A DNA stretch of 33,570 nt from Acidobacteriaceae bacterium (GCA_003152695.1 PMAT01000109.1:326-33895); one strand, 5' to 3'. Positions 1 to 7,787 are shown, counted from the first letter of the stretch. Numbers and translations: made by a program. Notes: generated from the letters alone by a model not told the origin.

Positions 1-76
1 GCCAACGAAGCCAAGCTACCTCCGTAACCGCATTTCGAGACGATACTCACCAAAATACTCACCAACTGCCAAACAG

Positions 77-1135
77 TTATGAGTTTGCCCGCTCGCCCTC
101 CAGAAGTTTCTTCTTCCTCTCAATTCCCCACCGATATCCTGCCAGGTTCCCGTCGCTACGCACCACGCGGTGACATGGCACGGCCAGCGCCACAGGATTC
201 GAAGCGCAAGCGTGGGCCACAGCGCGGACCGCTTTCGGCTCGCCGATGGCGCGCGCGATCTCGGTGTAGCTGCGGGTCTCGCCGCGCGGAATCCGTTGCA
301 GCGTCTCCCAAACTTTCTGCTGGAAGGCGGTGGCGCGCACGTCGAGCGGCAAGTCGATCGTGGTCGTCTCGCCGCCGAGGCTGGCCAGGAGCGGCTCGAT
401 GTAACGACGCATGGCTGCATCGTCACGATGCAATGTCGCTGCGTGGAATTCGCTTCGCAGGCCGTGCTCCAACTCGGTCGCGCTCTCGCCAAAGCGCACC
501 GCGCACAGCCCGCGCTCGGTGGCAGCCACCAGCATGCGCCCCAGCAGGGTCGGCGCAATCGCGAAGGTGATCGTCGCGCCCGCACCGCCGCGCCGGTACG
601 CGCCTGGCGTCATGCCAAGCTGTTGGCCGGACTTCTCATAGAGACGGCTGGGCGAGCTGAAGCCTGCGTCGTACAGTGCGGTGGTCACATCTCCTCCTTT
701 GCGCAGTTCCGTCTTCACCTGCTGCATGCGCCGCGCAGATTGGTACTCGCGCGGACTGAGCCCCGTTGCGCGTTTGAACAGCCGCTGCAAGTGGAACGGG
801 CTGAGCCCGACACGCTTGCTGAGCCCGGCGAGAGTCATTACGCCTTCCGCATTGTCGAGCAACTGCCGCGCCCGAAGTACATATTGCGCCTGCGCGGAGA
901 TTTCCGTCGGCTTGCAACGCAGACAGGCGCGGTAACCGGCGCGCTCGGCTTCACGCGGATCGAGAAAGAACTCAACCGAGTCGCGCCGCGGACGGCGGCT
1001 CGGACACGATGGGCGGCAGTAAACGCCGGTGGTGCGTACCGCAAAAACGAAACGTCCGTCCTGCCGGGCATCGCGCGCCATCACTTGTCGCCAATGGTTT
1101 TCGTTCTGGCTGTCATTCTGAAGTTCGGTTTGCAT
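77..1135 (-). CDS. ada: Bifunctional Ada: methylphosphotriester/O6-methylguanine methyltransferase and AraC-type activator
   Basis: Repairs alkylated DNA by accepting methyl groups on its own cysteines, and acts as transcriptional activator of the adaptive response. From the ATG at 1135 the protein has 352 residues, close to E. coli Ada (354). The N-terminal Ada domain has the four zinc/acceptor cysteines at 40, 44 (YCRPSC) and 71, 74 (CLRC). An AraC-type helix-turn-helix region covers about 83-185, and the C-terminal methyltransferase domain has the PCHRV motif with the acceptor at Cys321. The reading frame stays open to an ATG at 1276, which would overlap the upstream glycosyltransferase stop. 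The extra 47 residues are basic, low-complexity and absent from E. coli Ada, so 1135 is preferred. Neither start has a clear ribosome binding site. The gene lies 121 nt behind the glycosyltransferase and may be read from the same transcript. Confidence 0.93.
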   Translation of the reverse strand: MQTELQNDSQNENHWRQVMARDARQDGRFVFAVRTTGVYCRPSCPSRRPRRDSVEFFLDPREAERAGYRACLRCKPTEISAQAQYVLRARQLLDNAEGVMTLAGLSKRVGLSPFHLQRLFKRATGLSPREYQSARRMQQVKTELRKGGDVTTALYDAGFSSPSRLYEKSGQQLGMTPGAYRRGGAGATITFAIAPTLLGRMLVAATERGLCAVRFGESATELEHGLRSEFHAATLHRDDAAMRRYIEPLLASLGGETTTIDLPLDVRATAFQQKVWETLQRIPRGETRSYTEIARAIGEPKAVRAVAHACASNPVALAVPCHRVVRSDGNLAGYRWGIERKKKLLEGERANS

Positions 1136-1256
1136 GGTCACAGCGTAGCCCCGGCGCGGGGGCGGCGCTATCCGGCCCTTGCGGGCAAAGGGTTTTGCCG
1201 GCGCAACCTCTTTCACGGCTGCGTCGCGCGTTTGGCGGCGGACGGTTGCCTTCGAA

Positions 1257-2831
1257 CTAGTCCCAGTTCTTCTCATGCTGCCAAATGTCGTGCAAGCTTA
1301 TCTTCAGTCCTCGGGCATACCAGATGTCGAACTTCTCCAGCGCGTACGGATACTCAAAGTGTCCCGCCCATTCGGCGTGGTCGGTGATGCTCTTAAGATG
1401 CTCGGGATTATCTTCGTCGACCACGATAATGCTCTCGCCGGTGTAGCCGTGAATTCCCCAGTACCAGTAGTTTTGATGAAAGCAGATGGCAGGCGGCAAA
1501 CCGTACTTCGGGCCGAAATAGTCAATCGCGCCAGCCTGCCCGTAATCGCCGGTCTTGATGGCCGTCTTGGCCTGCACGTCGGGCGGCAGGCTGTGATACA
1601 CGCGGGCCACTTCGGCGACCATGGCTTCCCAGCCAAGCTCGTCGGAATAATACTGCGGCAGTGGAGAGCGCGCGTGACTGTGCTCGCTGATGGGCGGCGC
1701 GAAATGAATGGCCCGCGTAAAAGCAACGAATTGTGCGGGGCTGATCACGGGCGCAATCAGTGGCAAGAACACCAGCGCCGGAATCACGAGCACCAGGACA
1801 AACACGGCCTTCAGCCAAGTGCGTCGAGTGTGCCCGATCCATTCTGCGCAGACTACGGCCCCAGCCGCGAAGAGCATGGGATACGCCGGAGCGACGTAGT
1901 AATCCTTGCCATGCAGAACCATGAAGACGGCGAGCGTGACCAGGTAGGCCCAGCCAAGAACGCGGTAGCATCTTCCTTCACGGCCAAAGAACAGCCAGGC
2001 CAATCCCGCCAGCCACAACGGAAGCGCGAAGGGATTCACCATCAGGATCTGCCGCAGCAAGAAGTCAACGGGATTCAGTTCAACGTCGCGGCCGCTGGCG
2101 TGGATGTTGTGCATTAACTGCACGAACGGCCAGTCGCGGTGAACATTCCACAGCAAGTTGGGCAGGAAAATCAGAAATGCCAGCCCGCCAGCGATCCAGA
2201 TCCACTTATGGGTGAAAGCCTTGCGCCCGGGCGTGAACAGCAATCCCACGACGATGCCCATCCCGAACACGGCCATCGAATATTTGTTTTCCAGGCCGAT
2301 GCCTGCCAGCACACCGAACCACAGCCACAACTTCTGATTACCGGTCTGGATGATGCGAATGACGACCGAGGCGCAGCCCATCCAGAAGAGGGCTTCGAAA
2401 TCGTTGGTCCCAAGCAGATGGCCGTTGATGACGAAGACGGCGGAAACCGCCATCGCCAAAGCTGATAAAGCCATTGCGAAGCGCCGTCCGCCGAACTGGT
2501 ACGCCTGATATCCGGTGAGTGCGATAGCTCCACAGCCCGCAATTGCCGGGATGAGGCGGATAACAAACAGCGAAGCCCCGAACAGTGAAGTGAACAGCCA
2601 CGTCACCGCCGGAATGAACGGCGGCATGTCCACGTAGCCCCAGTCCAGATGCCGGCTGCAGGCGATGTAATACAGTTCGTCGCGAAAGATGCCGTAGCGG
2701 TTCGCGGTCAGCAGATGCAGCAAGAGGCGGGCTGCAACAATCAGAGCGACCACCGCAAAGCCAGTAGCATACCAGCGAGTTTGCGTTTGGCGATCGTTCG
2801 ACTGCGCATGGTTGGGAGCCGCAGTAGCCAT
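1257..2831 (-). CDS. Polytopic membrane glycosyltransferase, GT39/PMT-2-like (ArnT-type)
   Basis: Predicted inner-membrane GT-C-fold glycosyltransferase that would move a sugar from a polyprenyl-phosphate donor to a lipid, glycan or protein acceptor. The acceptor cannot be predicted. The 524-residue protein has about ten or more hydrophobic segments. After the first of them lies the acidic loop motif RDELYYIA, which corresponds to the catalytic Asp/Glu position of the GT39 and ArnT families, followed by GYVDMPPF. The C-terminal 130 residues are soluble and rich in aromatic residues. The ATG at 2831 is preferred because GGAG sits 7 nt upstream; an in-frame GTG at 2858 lies further upstream without a comparable site. 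The gene is divergent from the small TA pair that begins at 2941. Confidence 0.85.
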   Translation of the reverse strand: MATAAPNHAQSNDRQTQTRWYATGFAVVALIVAARLLLHLLTANRYGIFRDELYYIACSRHLDWGYVDMPPFIPAVTWLFTSLFGASLFVIRLIPAIAGCGAIALTGYQAYQFGGRRFAMALSALAMAVSAVFVINGHLLGTNDFEALFWMGCASVVIRIIQTGNQKLWLWFGVLAGIGLENKYSMAVFGMGIVVGLLFTPGRKAFTHKWIWIAGGLAFLIFLPNLLWNVHRDWPFVQLMHNIHASGRDVELNPVDFLLRQILMVNPFALPLWLAGLAWLFFGREGRCYRVLGWAYLVTLAVFMVLHGKDYYVAPAYPMLFAAGAVVCAEWIGHTRRTWLKAVFVLVLVIPALVFLPLIAPVISPAQFVAFTRAIHFAPPISEHSHARSPLPQYYSDELGWEAMVAEVARVYHSLPPDVQAKTAIKTGDYGQAGAIDYFGPKYGLPPAICFHQNYWYWGIHGYTGESIIVVDEDNPEHLKSITDHAEWAGHFEYPYALEKFDIWYARGLKISLHDIWQHEKNWD

Positions 2832-2863
2832 CAAGTTCTCCGAAGACGGAATGTTCACCGAGA

Positions 2864-2869
2864 ATAATA
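2864..2869 (-). promoter_or_regulatory. Candidate -10 element for the glycosyltransferase gene
   Basis: On the minus strand the hexamer TATTAT matches the sigma70 -10 consensus at five of six positions. It lies about 33 nt before the preferred start codon at 2831. The best partner -35 (GAAACA, 18 nt further upstream) is poor, so only the -10 is annotated. Transcription would begin near 2857. Confidence 0.35.
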
Positions 2870-2940
2870 CGGAATTAGCAGGGAGTATGTTTCAGACGTG
2901 CAACTTGCCTCAAGCGAATCTTTCCCGTACTCTGAACGCG

Positions 2941-3165
2941 ATGGAAGTCCACTTCACAGCAGAGCAGGAAGCGCGGCTGGTACAGATCGCCACCAAGGAG
3001 GGCACCGATGCCGAACGACTGGTGAAGGATGCCGCCTTGCGTCTGCTTGAGGAAGACGCCCGCTTTCGTAGCGCCGTGCGCGAGGGCATTGCGCAGGCCA
3101 ACCGGGGCGAGTTCATCGAAGAGGAAGAAATGGACGCCCGCCTAGAACAGATGCTCCGCTCATAA
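2941..3165 (+). CDS. Small ParD/CopG-like antitoxin of a type II toxin-antitoxin pair
   Basis: A 74-residue acidic protein, mostly helical. It has a helical region with TAEQEARLVQIA, a central KDAALRLLEE segment and an acidic tail FIEEEEMDARLEQML. Small proteins of this type are commonly found upstream of RelE/ParE toxins, where they bind the toxin and autorepress the operon. The call rests on its size, this layout and the neighbour: its TAA stop (3163-3165) is separated by one base from the ATG of a RelE/ParE-like reading frame. The start is uncertain. The ATG at 2941 fits the expected N-terminus but lacks a ribosome binding site. An in-frame ATG at 2887 has GGGAG only one base away, which is too close. 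Since the adjacent toxin is frameshifted, this antitoxin may now be an orphan. Confidence 0.7.
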   Translation: MEVHFTAEQEARLVQIATKEGTDAERLVKDAALRLLEEDARFRSAVREGIAQANRGEFIEEEEMDARLEQMLRS

Positions 3166-3166
3166 A

Positions 3167-3443
3167 ATGCGTATCCGCTGGACGCCAGCCGCTGCCGCCG
3201 ACCCTACAGCACATTAGCGATTACCTCAAAGACCACCATCCGCACTACCGGCACCCGACTATGCGCAAAGTGTATGCGGCGATCCAATCCCTGAAAGAGT
3301 GGCCGCATCGTGGCCGTGTCGGGCAGGAGGAAGGAACCCGAGAGCTTTCGTTCCCTCCTCTGCCCTATATCGCCGTCTATCGCGTGGCGGAGCAGAGCAT
3401 CGAAGTCTTGCGGATTTATCACGGCGCTCAAGCCCGGCCCTGA
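3167..3443 (+). pseudogene. Frameshifted RelE/ParE-family toxin
   Basis: Starting at the ATG at 3167 the frame reads MRIRWTPAAAAD and then runs into a TAG after 16 codons. Removing one C from the CCC run at 3202-3204 restores an uninterrupted 91-residue protein, which continues LQHISDYLKDHHP and ends with RELSFPPLPYIAVYRV and LRIYHGAQARP. These are hallmarks of the ParE/RelE toxin fold: an N-terminal helix pair, the RE-L-PYI-VYRV strand pair and a final strand IxxLRIxHGAQ. The gene is therefore split by a single-base insertion. Either the toxin is inactivated, the base is an assembly error, or the frame is recovered by ribosomal slippage, which is least likely because the homopolymer is only three bases long. 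The one-base spacing from the antitoxin stop supports an original two-gene TA operon. Confidence 0.8.
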
Positions 3444-3444
3444 T

Positions 3445-3486
3445 CGCACCTCAAATTATTCGTACGGAAACAGGTGCGGATTTTGT
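3445..3486 (+). terminator. Weak hairpin between convergent genes
   Basis: CGCACCT (3445-3451) pairs perfectly with AGGTGCG (3472-3478) across a 20-nt loop, and is followed by GATTTTGT. It sits between the frameshifted toxin (plus) and the secreted-protein gene (minus), where a terminator is expected. The long loop and short T-run make it a weak candidate. Confidence 0.35.
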
Positions 3487-3488
3487 CT

Positions 3489-3980
3489 CTATTTGCCACT
3501 GCCGGTGTTCTTGACTTCTTTCCATTGCAGGCTGAACACCGGCACTCCCGAGTGCTCCACGTTGATGTGATTGTGGCCCATCGAAAGATGGCCATTGGCG
3601 GTGGAATTGATCCGCATGTCTGCTTCAACGGAGGGCAGATGGTGCAGGCCCGGCGCCGCCACTTGCGCGACAATGCGCGGGGTCGCTCGTGTTTCTGGCT
3701 CCGACCCACTTATGCCCATTCGGCTGTCGAGGACCGCCCCCAGAATTCTCTCGGATGCGCCTTGTTTTTTCAATTCGATCAGCGCCGCCGGGCTGGTGGC
3801 GAAATCGGTGTTCGACATCCGGATTTCACGCAGGATGATGCCCTCCGGCAGGCCCGCTTTCACCATCTTGACGATGTCGGCATTGGTCAGGACTTGATCT
3901 GTCGGAGCTTGCGCTAAGAGAGGAAGCGCCAGCAAAAAAGCCATCAGGAAAGCCAGTTGAAGTAAACGAGCGCCTCGCAT
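3489..3980 (-). CDS. Small secreted/periplasmic protein of unknown function
   Basis: A 163-residue protein. The ATG at 3980 is chosen because AAGGAGG lies 8 nt upstream, although the frame is open to 4196. Residues 1-25 form a classical signal peptide: basic MRGAR, a Leu/Ala-rich core, then ALPLLAQA with cleavage expected after AQA. The mature N-terminal half contains LTNADIVKMVKAGLPEGIIL, then an ALIELKKQGASERILGAVL helix. This pair resembles a short helical repeat found in many acidobacterial exported proteins (from memory of the family, not searched). The C-terminal third has HLSMGHNHINVEHSG, a His-rich stretch that might bind metal. Function is unknown. Confidence 0.75.
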   Translation of the reverse strand: MRGARLLQLAFLMAFLLALPLLAQAPTDQVLTNADIVKMVKAGLPEGIILREIRMSNTDFATSPAALIELKKQGASERILGAVLDSRMGISGSEPETRATPRIVAQVAAPGLHHLPSVEADMRINSTANGHLSMGHNHINVEHSGVPVFSLQWKEVKNTGSGK

Positions 3981-4157
3981 GTGCGGCGCCTCCTTTGTAT
4001 GCAGAAAACTTGGGTACCTAACGATAAAGGCCAACGACCCGGGAGCGACCCTGTTCCAGATTACAGCCCCTAAATCATTGAACGCGAAGCGTTGAGAAAG
4101 TTGCAACATTTCTCGGGAATTTTCTTGTCGATTACGCCGCCAGCCCTCTCCGAGGTA

Positions 4158-4186
4158 TTGGCAATCTTTGCTAACCATGCTACGAT
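4158..4186 (+). promoter_or_regulatory. Sigma70-type promoter for parDE
   Basis: TTGGCA (4158-4163, five of six matches to the -35 consensus), a 17-nt spacer and TACGAT (4181-4186, four of six). TGC immediately before the -10 makes it an extended -10. Transcription would start near 4193, about 30 nt before the parD ATG. ParD normally represses such a promoter, but no clear operator palindrome was identified. Confidence 0.6.
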
Positions 4187-4223
4187 GAGGCCGCACTCAC
4201 ACTAGAGAGACAGGAGCCAGGCC

Positions 4224-4481
4224 ATGCCTACTCGCAACGTCAATCTGACCGAAGAGCTTGAGCGCTTCGTGCTCACCAAGGTTGTAAGTGGGCGCTACGA
4301 GAACGCCAGCGAGGCGGTGCGCGCAGCACTCCGGATGCTGGAACGCGAGGAAGAGCAGTACGAGGCGAAGCTGGCTGCGCTGCGCGCGGCCATCGACGAA
4401 GGTGACGCCAGCGGGATTGCCAGGGGCAACACATTTGCGCGTGTCCGAAAGACACTCAAGCTTCCCGTGGCGCGGCGCTAG
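4224..4481 (+). CDS. parD: ParD-family antitoxin
   Basis: An 85-residue ribbon-helix-helix antitoxin. The N-terminus MPTRNVNLTEEL matches the ParD DNA-binding strand and first helix, followed by SGRYENASEAVRAALRMLE, the very characteristic second helix of the family. The C-terminal half (EEEQYEAKLAALRAAIDEG, then GNTFARVRKTL) is the toxin-binding tail. The start is supported by AGGAG about 9 nt upstream. It lies 3 nt before parE in a two-gene operon and is expected to neutralise the toxin and repress the operon promoter at 4158-4186. Confidence 0.9.
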   Translation: MPTRNVNLTEELERFVLTKVVSGRYENASEAVRAALRMLEREEEQYEAKLAALRAAIDEGDASGIARGNTFARVRKTLKLPVARR

Positions 4482-4484
4482 CCC

Positions 4485-4784
4485 GTGGCAGGCTTTTGTT
4501 TTTCGCGGCGGCCCGAGGCTGACCTGCTGAGCATTGGCGATTACACCCTCCGCACCTGGGGCGAAGCTCAGGCCGACCGTTACATCAGCAAGCTCGAGAC
4601 TTGTTGCCAGATGCTGGCCGACAATCCTAGGTCAGGCCGACCATGTGATGATGTTCGCCCCGGCTTGCGCCGCATGGAGCATAGCAAGCACGTCGTGTTT
4701 TACCGGCTGCGGGAAGCCGGCGGCATTCTGGTTGTTCGCATCTTGCACGAGCGCATGCTGCCCGAAAGACAGGCGATCGATTAG
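4485..4784 (+). CDS. parE: ParE-family toxin
   Basis: A 99-residue toxin of the RelE/ParE superfamily; known ParE proteins poison DNA gyrase. It starts at GTG 4485, three bases after the parD stop. Diagnostic features are SRRPEADLLSIGDYTLRTWGE at the N-terminus (helix pair), the AQADRYISKLETCCQMLADNP helix, GLRRMEHSKHVVFYRL and a final strand VVRILHERMLPE. This is the usual ParE order and length. Unlike the neighbouring TA pair at 2941-3443, the frame is intact. The assignment to gyrase poisoning rests on family alone. Confidence 0.9.
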   Translation: MAGFCFSRRPEADLLSIGDYTLRTWGEAQADRYISKLETCCQMLADNPRSGRPCDDVRPGLRRMEHSKHVVFYRLREAGGILVVRILHERMLPERQAID

Positions 4785-4834
4785 TGTTTAGTAGGCAGTG
4801 ATTAGCGGGCTAGTGGCGCGGCTTTGGCTGCGAG

Positions 4835-4893
4835 CTGGCTACTGGCTACTGGCTACTGGCTACTGACTACTGACTACTGACTACTGACTACTG
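4835..4893. repeat. Heptanucleotide tandem repeat (8 copies)
   Basis: Four copies of CTGGCTA (4835-4862) are followed directly by four copies of CTGACTA (4863-4890) and a partial CTG. The two blocks differ at a single base, so the array seems to have expanded from two sister units. It lies between the convergent parE and HAD genes, and its right end overlaps the last codons and the stop of the HAD gene. A degenerate stretch of similar words in the opposite orientation occurs at 21320-21364. Confidence 0.95.
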
Positions 4894-5504
4894 TCCATCC
4901 CCGCTCGCACAATCGCCGTCGCCTGTCCCGCGGATTCGAAGATGTGCGCCTCCATGCCCAGATCGCGGGCGGCTTCGACATTATTGGCGCGGTCGTCGAA
5001 GAACAGCGTCCGTTCCGCGCGGCAACCGAGAGCGTCAAGACAAGCGCGGTAGATGGCCGGATCAGGCTTCAGGATGCCCAGCTCGCACGACCAAATCTTC
5101 ACCTCGAATTCATCGAGCCAACTGAATTTGCGCACCTCGGCCAGCAGGTCGTGAGGAATATTGGAGAGGATGGCGGTCCGCATCCCGTTTGCCTTGATCT
5201 CGCGCGCCAGCGCAAGCGCCTCGGGATTGACGCGCAGCCACATGAGCGTTTCCATGTCGGCGATGCGCTCCACTTGCGCAGGCCCGAGCGCAACACCAGC
5301 GGCGTCGGCGAAAGCCTGCCAGTGTTGCCGGAAATCGGCGCGGCCGCAGTCGTAGTCATGGCGAGTGGCAGAGTAGATTTCGAAGAAGGGCGGCTCGGTA
5401 ACGCCAACCAGCGTCGCAAATTCCTGCAACTCAGCCTCCGAAGGCGCCAGGCTTAGCACCCGCCCATAGTCGAAGATGACAGCATCCCAGCGGCTCGATG
5501 GCAT
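4881..5504 (-). CDS. HAD-superfamily hydrolase, subfamily IA
   Basis: A 207-residue haloacid-dehalogenase-like phosphatase. Motif I is FDYGRV with the nucleophile Asp12. The usual second Asp (+2) is Gly14, as in YihX-like sugar-phosphate phosphatases. Motif II is Ser114 in ILSNI, motif III Lys146 in LGILKPDP, and motif IV Asp170-Asp171 in LFFDDRANNV. A helical cap lies at about residues 18-95. The replaced second Asp means that a classical general acid is absent, so the exact reaction is uncertain; YihX acts on alpha-glucose-1-phosphate. The last residues DSSQ and the TAG stop are encoded by the heptamer array at 4835-4893, so the C-terminus depends on repeat copy number and phase. Confidence 0.85.
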   Translation of the reverse strand: MPSSRWDAVIFDYGRVLSLAPSEAELQEFATLVGVTEPPFFEIYSATRHDYDCGRADFRQHWQAFADAAGVALGPAQVERIADMETLMWLRVNPEALALAREIKANGMRTAILSNIPHDLLAEVRKFSWLDEFEVKIWSCELGILKPDPAIYRACLDALGCRAERTLFFDDRANNVEAARDLGMEAHIFESAGQATAIVRAGMDSSQ

Positions 5505-5546
5505 CGCTTCTATTCTTACACGGACCGAGTGTTCCCGAGCGAGCCT

Positions 5547-5575
5547 TGCTGACAGCGATTACCGACCGCCATAAT
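5547..5575 (+). promoter_or_regulatory. Candidate promoter for the DUF302 gene
   Basis: TTGCTG (5547-5552), a 17-nt spacer and CATAAT (5570-5575, five of six -10 matches). The predicted start near 5582 leaves a leader of about 40 nt before the ATG at 5622. The -35 match is only moderate. Confidence 0.35.
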
Positions 5576-5621
5576 GGTTCCGCCCGCGCGAAGGCAACAG
5601 CAACGAAACGGGGGAGAGGAT

Positions 5622-6017
5622 ATGAGTTTGAATGCGCAGAACGGGCTCATCCATCTGGCGAGTCCACACAGCGTTGAAGAAACCATGCAGCGCCTCGAAG
5701 CGCTGCTCAATGAGCGCGGCGTCACTATCTTCGCGCGCATAGATCACAGCGGCGAGGCCGCAAAGGTTGGGCTCGCCATGCGCCCTACCAAGCTGCTCAT
5801 TTTTGGCAGTCCGAAGGGCGGAACTCCCTTGATGCAGGCTGCTCCCAGTGTTGCCATCGATCTGCCACTGAAAGCATTGTTCTGGCAGGACGCCGAAGGG
5901 AAGGTTTGGCTCACTTACAACGATCCTGCGTACTTACAACAGCGCCACAATTTTCCTGCGGAGCTGCTTCCCAACATCGCAGGGGTGAGTGCGCTGTTCG
6001 GGAAAGCGGTGGAATGA
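5622..6017 (+). CDS. DUF302 family protein
   Basis: A 131-residue cytosolic protein of the DUF302 family, whose biochemical role is not established. Diagnostic parts are the N-terminal SPHSVEETMQRLEALLNERG helix, the GVTIFARIDHSGEA strand-turn, PTKLLIFGSPKGGTPLMQ and VAIDLPLKALFWQD, followed by VWLTYNDPAYLQQRH. This is the usual full length and order. The ATG at 5622 is chosen over an upstream ATG at 5574 because GGGGGAGAGG precedes it. It is divergent from the HAD gene and convergent with the phosphatase gene. Confidence 0.88.
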   Translation: MSLNAQNGLIHLASPHSVEETMQRLEALLNERGVTIFARIDHSGEAAKVGLAMRPTKLLIFGSPKGGTPLMQAAPSVAIDLPLKALFWQDAEGKVWLTYNDPAYLQQRHNFPAELLPNIAGVSALFGKAVE

Positions 6018-6077
6018 CGCAAGCAGAGTCGCGGTCAGGCAGGCTGCTGGCCACACGAACATCGCTGGTGAAGTGAT

Positions 6078-7196
6078 CTAGCCGGCTCGCAGCAGCATAA
6101 GCGTAACGTCATCGTGCTGTGGGGCGTTGGCGACGAAACGGTCGAGGTCGCCCATGATGGAATTCAGCAGCGCGGCGGGAGCATAGTTCAAACCTGCCTG
6201 CAGCACCCCGAATAACCGGGCCTCACCATACTCCTCTTGCCGCTGGTTCTCGGCTTCAACCACGCCGTCGGTGAAGATCACTAGCCAGTCGCCAGTTTGC
6301 AGCGTCACCGAGCCGGACTCATAAGGAGCATCCTCCAGAATGCCGAGCGGCACGCCGCCAATCTGCAAGCGCTCAATGCTGCCGGTCTGGCGCCGCAGTA
6401 TCGGGTTGTTGTGGCCGGCATTGACGTAGCTCAAGGTCCGCAACCCCGGATCGTACTCGGCGATAAACGTAGTCGTGAAGCGGCGGCCGTTCTGGCTGTT
6501 GCTGCAGGCATACGCGTTCATGCGGCCCAGCAGTTCGACCAGCGGGCCTGGCGTTGTGGAAAGCGTCTTCAGGCTGGCTTGGAAGGTAGCCATCAGCATG
6601 GCGGCCGGGATGCTTTTCCCGGCCACGTCAGCCACTGCAATAAGGAATGTTTCGCCGGCTGGCCCTGAACCGGGGCGCGCGAAGACATCGTAGTAGTCGC
6701 CGGCCACGGTGTTCGCCGGACGGGTGGCAAACGCGATCTCGAGGCCGGGCACGGCGGGAGGATTCGCCGGCAGCAGCCATGCTTGGATTTCTTTGGCGAT
6801 CTGGAGATCGCGCTTCATGACTACCCGGTCGGCGACTTCCAGAATCACCAGGACCAGCAGCAACAGGCCGCCCCAAAAGGAACCGCTAAACCAGAAGACC
6901 CTCGCTCCTCCAGTATTGTCCTGCCCGGAACCTCCTATGTTGGTAAAGAGGAACACCAGTGCAAGCAACAGCAGAACGCGGCGCGCCGGAGTCAATTTTT
7001 CCAGCATCGCCCAGAAAAACTGGCGCGCGACATTGAAGAAGTGTTTGCGCTTGGATACTCCCGCGGTGCGAGTGGAATCTACGTCCTGGGAGTAGAGGCG
7101 ATAACTGGAACGAGCGTCGGCCTGGAACTGATTCCAGAGCTCGTTGAGCTTCATGCCGTCGGTGACGCGCTGCCAAAACTTCTTGAGGCCCGCCAT
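6078..7196 (-). CDS. Membrane-anchored PP2C-type (SpoIIE/RsbU-like) serine phosphatase
   Basis: A 372-residue protein with a basic cytosolic N-terminus (about 70 residues), two membrane segments (about 74-88 and 108-122) and a C-terminal SpoIIE/RsbU phosphatase domain. A linker helix DLQIAKEIQAWLLP, typical of RsbU proteins, leads into the domain. Metal-binding and catalytic signatures are all visible: VAGDYYD (about 165), AVADVAGK (about 189), VNAGHNNP, FTDGVVEAE and QHDDVTLML near the end. Such enzymes dephosphorylate anti-sigma-factor antagonists in partner-switching stress pathways. No anti-sigma or antagonist gene lies beside it, so the partner is encoded elsewhere. Two adjacent start codons exist (GTG 7199, ATG 7196); the ATG is used. 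Confidence 0.9.
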   Translation of the reverse strand: MAGLKKFWQRVTDGMKLNELWNQFQADARSSYRLYSQDVDSTRTAGVSKRKHFFNVARQFFWAMLEKLTPARRVLLLLALVFLFTNIGGSGQDNTGGARVFWFSGSFWGGLLLLVLVILEVADRVVMKRDLQIAKEIQAWLLPANPPAVPGLEIAFATRPANTVAGDYYDVFARPGSGPAGETFLIAVADVAGKSIPAAMLMATFQASLKTLSTTPGPLVELLGRMNAYACSNSQNGRRFTTTFIAEYDPGLRTLSYVNAGHNNPILRRQTGSIERLQIGGVPLGILEDAPYESGSVTLQTGDWLVIFTDGVVEAENQRQEEYGEARLFGVLQAGLNYAPAALLNSIMGDLDRFVANAPQHDDVTLMLLRAG

Positions 7197-7340
7197 CACC
7201 GGCTCAACTCTCGCGGTAGATTTGTCCTGCGCGGTGGCACAGAACCATCGCGTTGGTTGTTCCAGTTCATTCTGTCCATCAGGATTCTAGACGATGAGAC
7301 CTGACGTGAAACCGTAAGGATTCATCCGGCGGCCAGCCAG

Positions 7341-7643
7341 TCACTGTCGGGTTTCGGGTTTCACCTGTTCATCGAGAAAGGCCACCGACTGAACGCCCGA
7401 GACCTCAAAGCGCTTGCGGCAGCGAATGTTCTTGCAGGCGACTAGGTCGTCGCGCCGGACCATGTAGGAGCGGGCTTTGGCAAATTTCGCGCGGTCACGT
7501 TCGTCAGCGCGTGGAGGCAATTGACGCTTCTTGGTGCGGACGAACCAGCCCAAATCGTATTCGGCAGCCTGATGGCAATGAGGGCAGTTTAAGGTGGCTT
7601 TCCTGGTCTCTTGCCGCTCGTCATACAGCTCGCGCTCGTCCAT
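7341..7643 (-). CDS. Small Cys-pair protein, possible zinc ribbon
   Basis: A 100-residue, charged, soluble protein of unknown function. CPHC at residues 20-23 and a second pair, Cys70 and Cys75 in ACKNIRCRKRF, could form a zinc ribbon, though the second pair is spaced C-x4-C instead of C-x2-C. Between them lies a very basic segment (FVRTKKRQLPPRADERDRAKF). The ATG at 7643 is preferred because GGAGG is well placed upstream; the frame extends to 7682 without such support. It is separated from the phosphatase gene by about 145 nt on the same strand. Confidence 0.65.
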   Translation of the reverse strand: MDERELYDERQETRKATLNCPHCHQAAEYDLGWFVRTKKRQLPPRADERDRAKFAKARSYMVRRDDLVACKNIRCRKRFEVSGVQSVAFLDEQVKPETRQ

Positions 7644-7787
7644 CAGGTTCCTCCGTGTGGGACACCACAGAGCATGGCTCAACCCAGCCCATAGTATTAG
7701 AACACAACCGCCGCTTCGAGGATGTGATACGGGGTGCAGGTTTGCGCAAGACTATAGCGGTTCACCGATTTTCGCTCTAGGAACCAA

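Noticed and set aside
1179-2117. 312-residue plus-strand open frame
   Set aside because: Antisense to the membrane glycosyltransferase; no family features, and the minus-strand frame has clear motifs and membrane segments. High-GC antisense shadow.
4835-4893. CRISPR-like appearance of regularly repeated units
   Set aside because: Units are 7 bp and directly abutting with no spacers and no cas genes; it is a simple tandem repeat.
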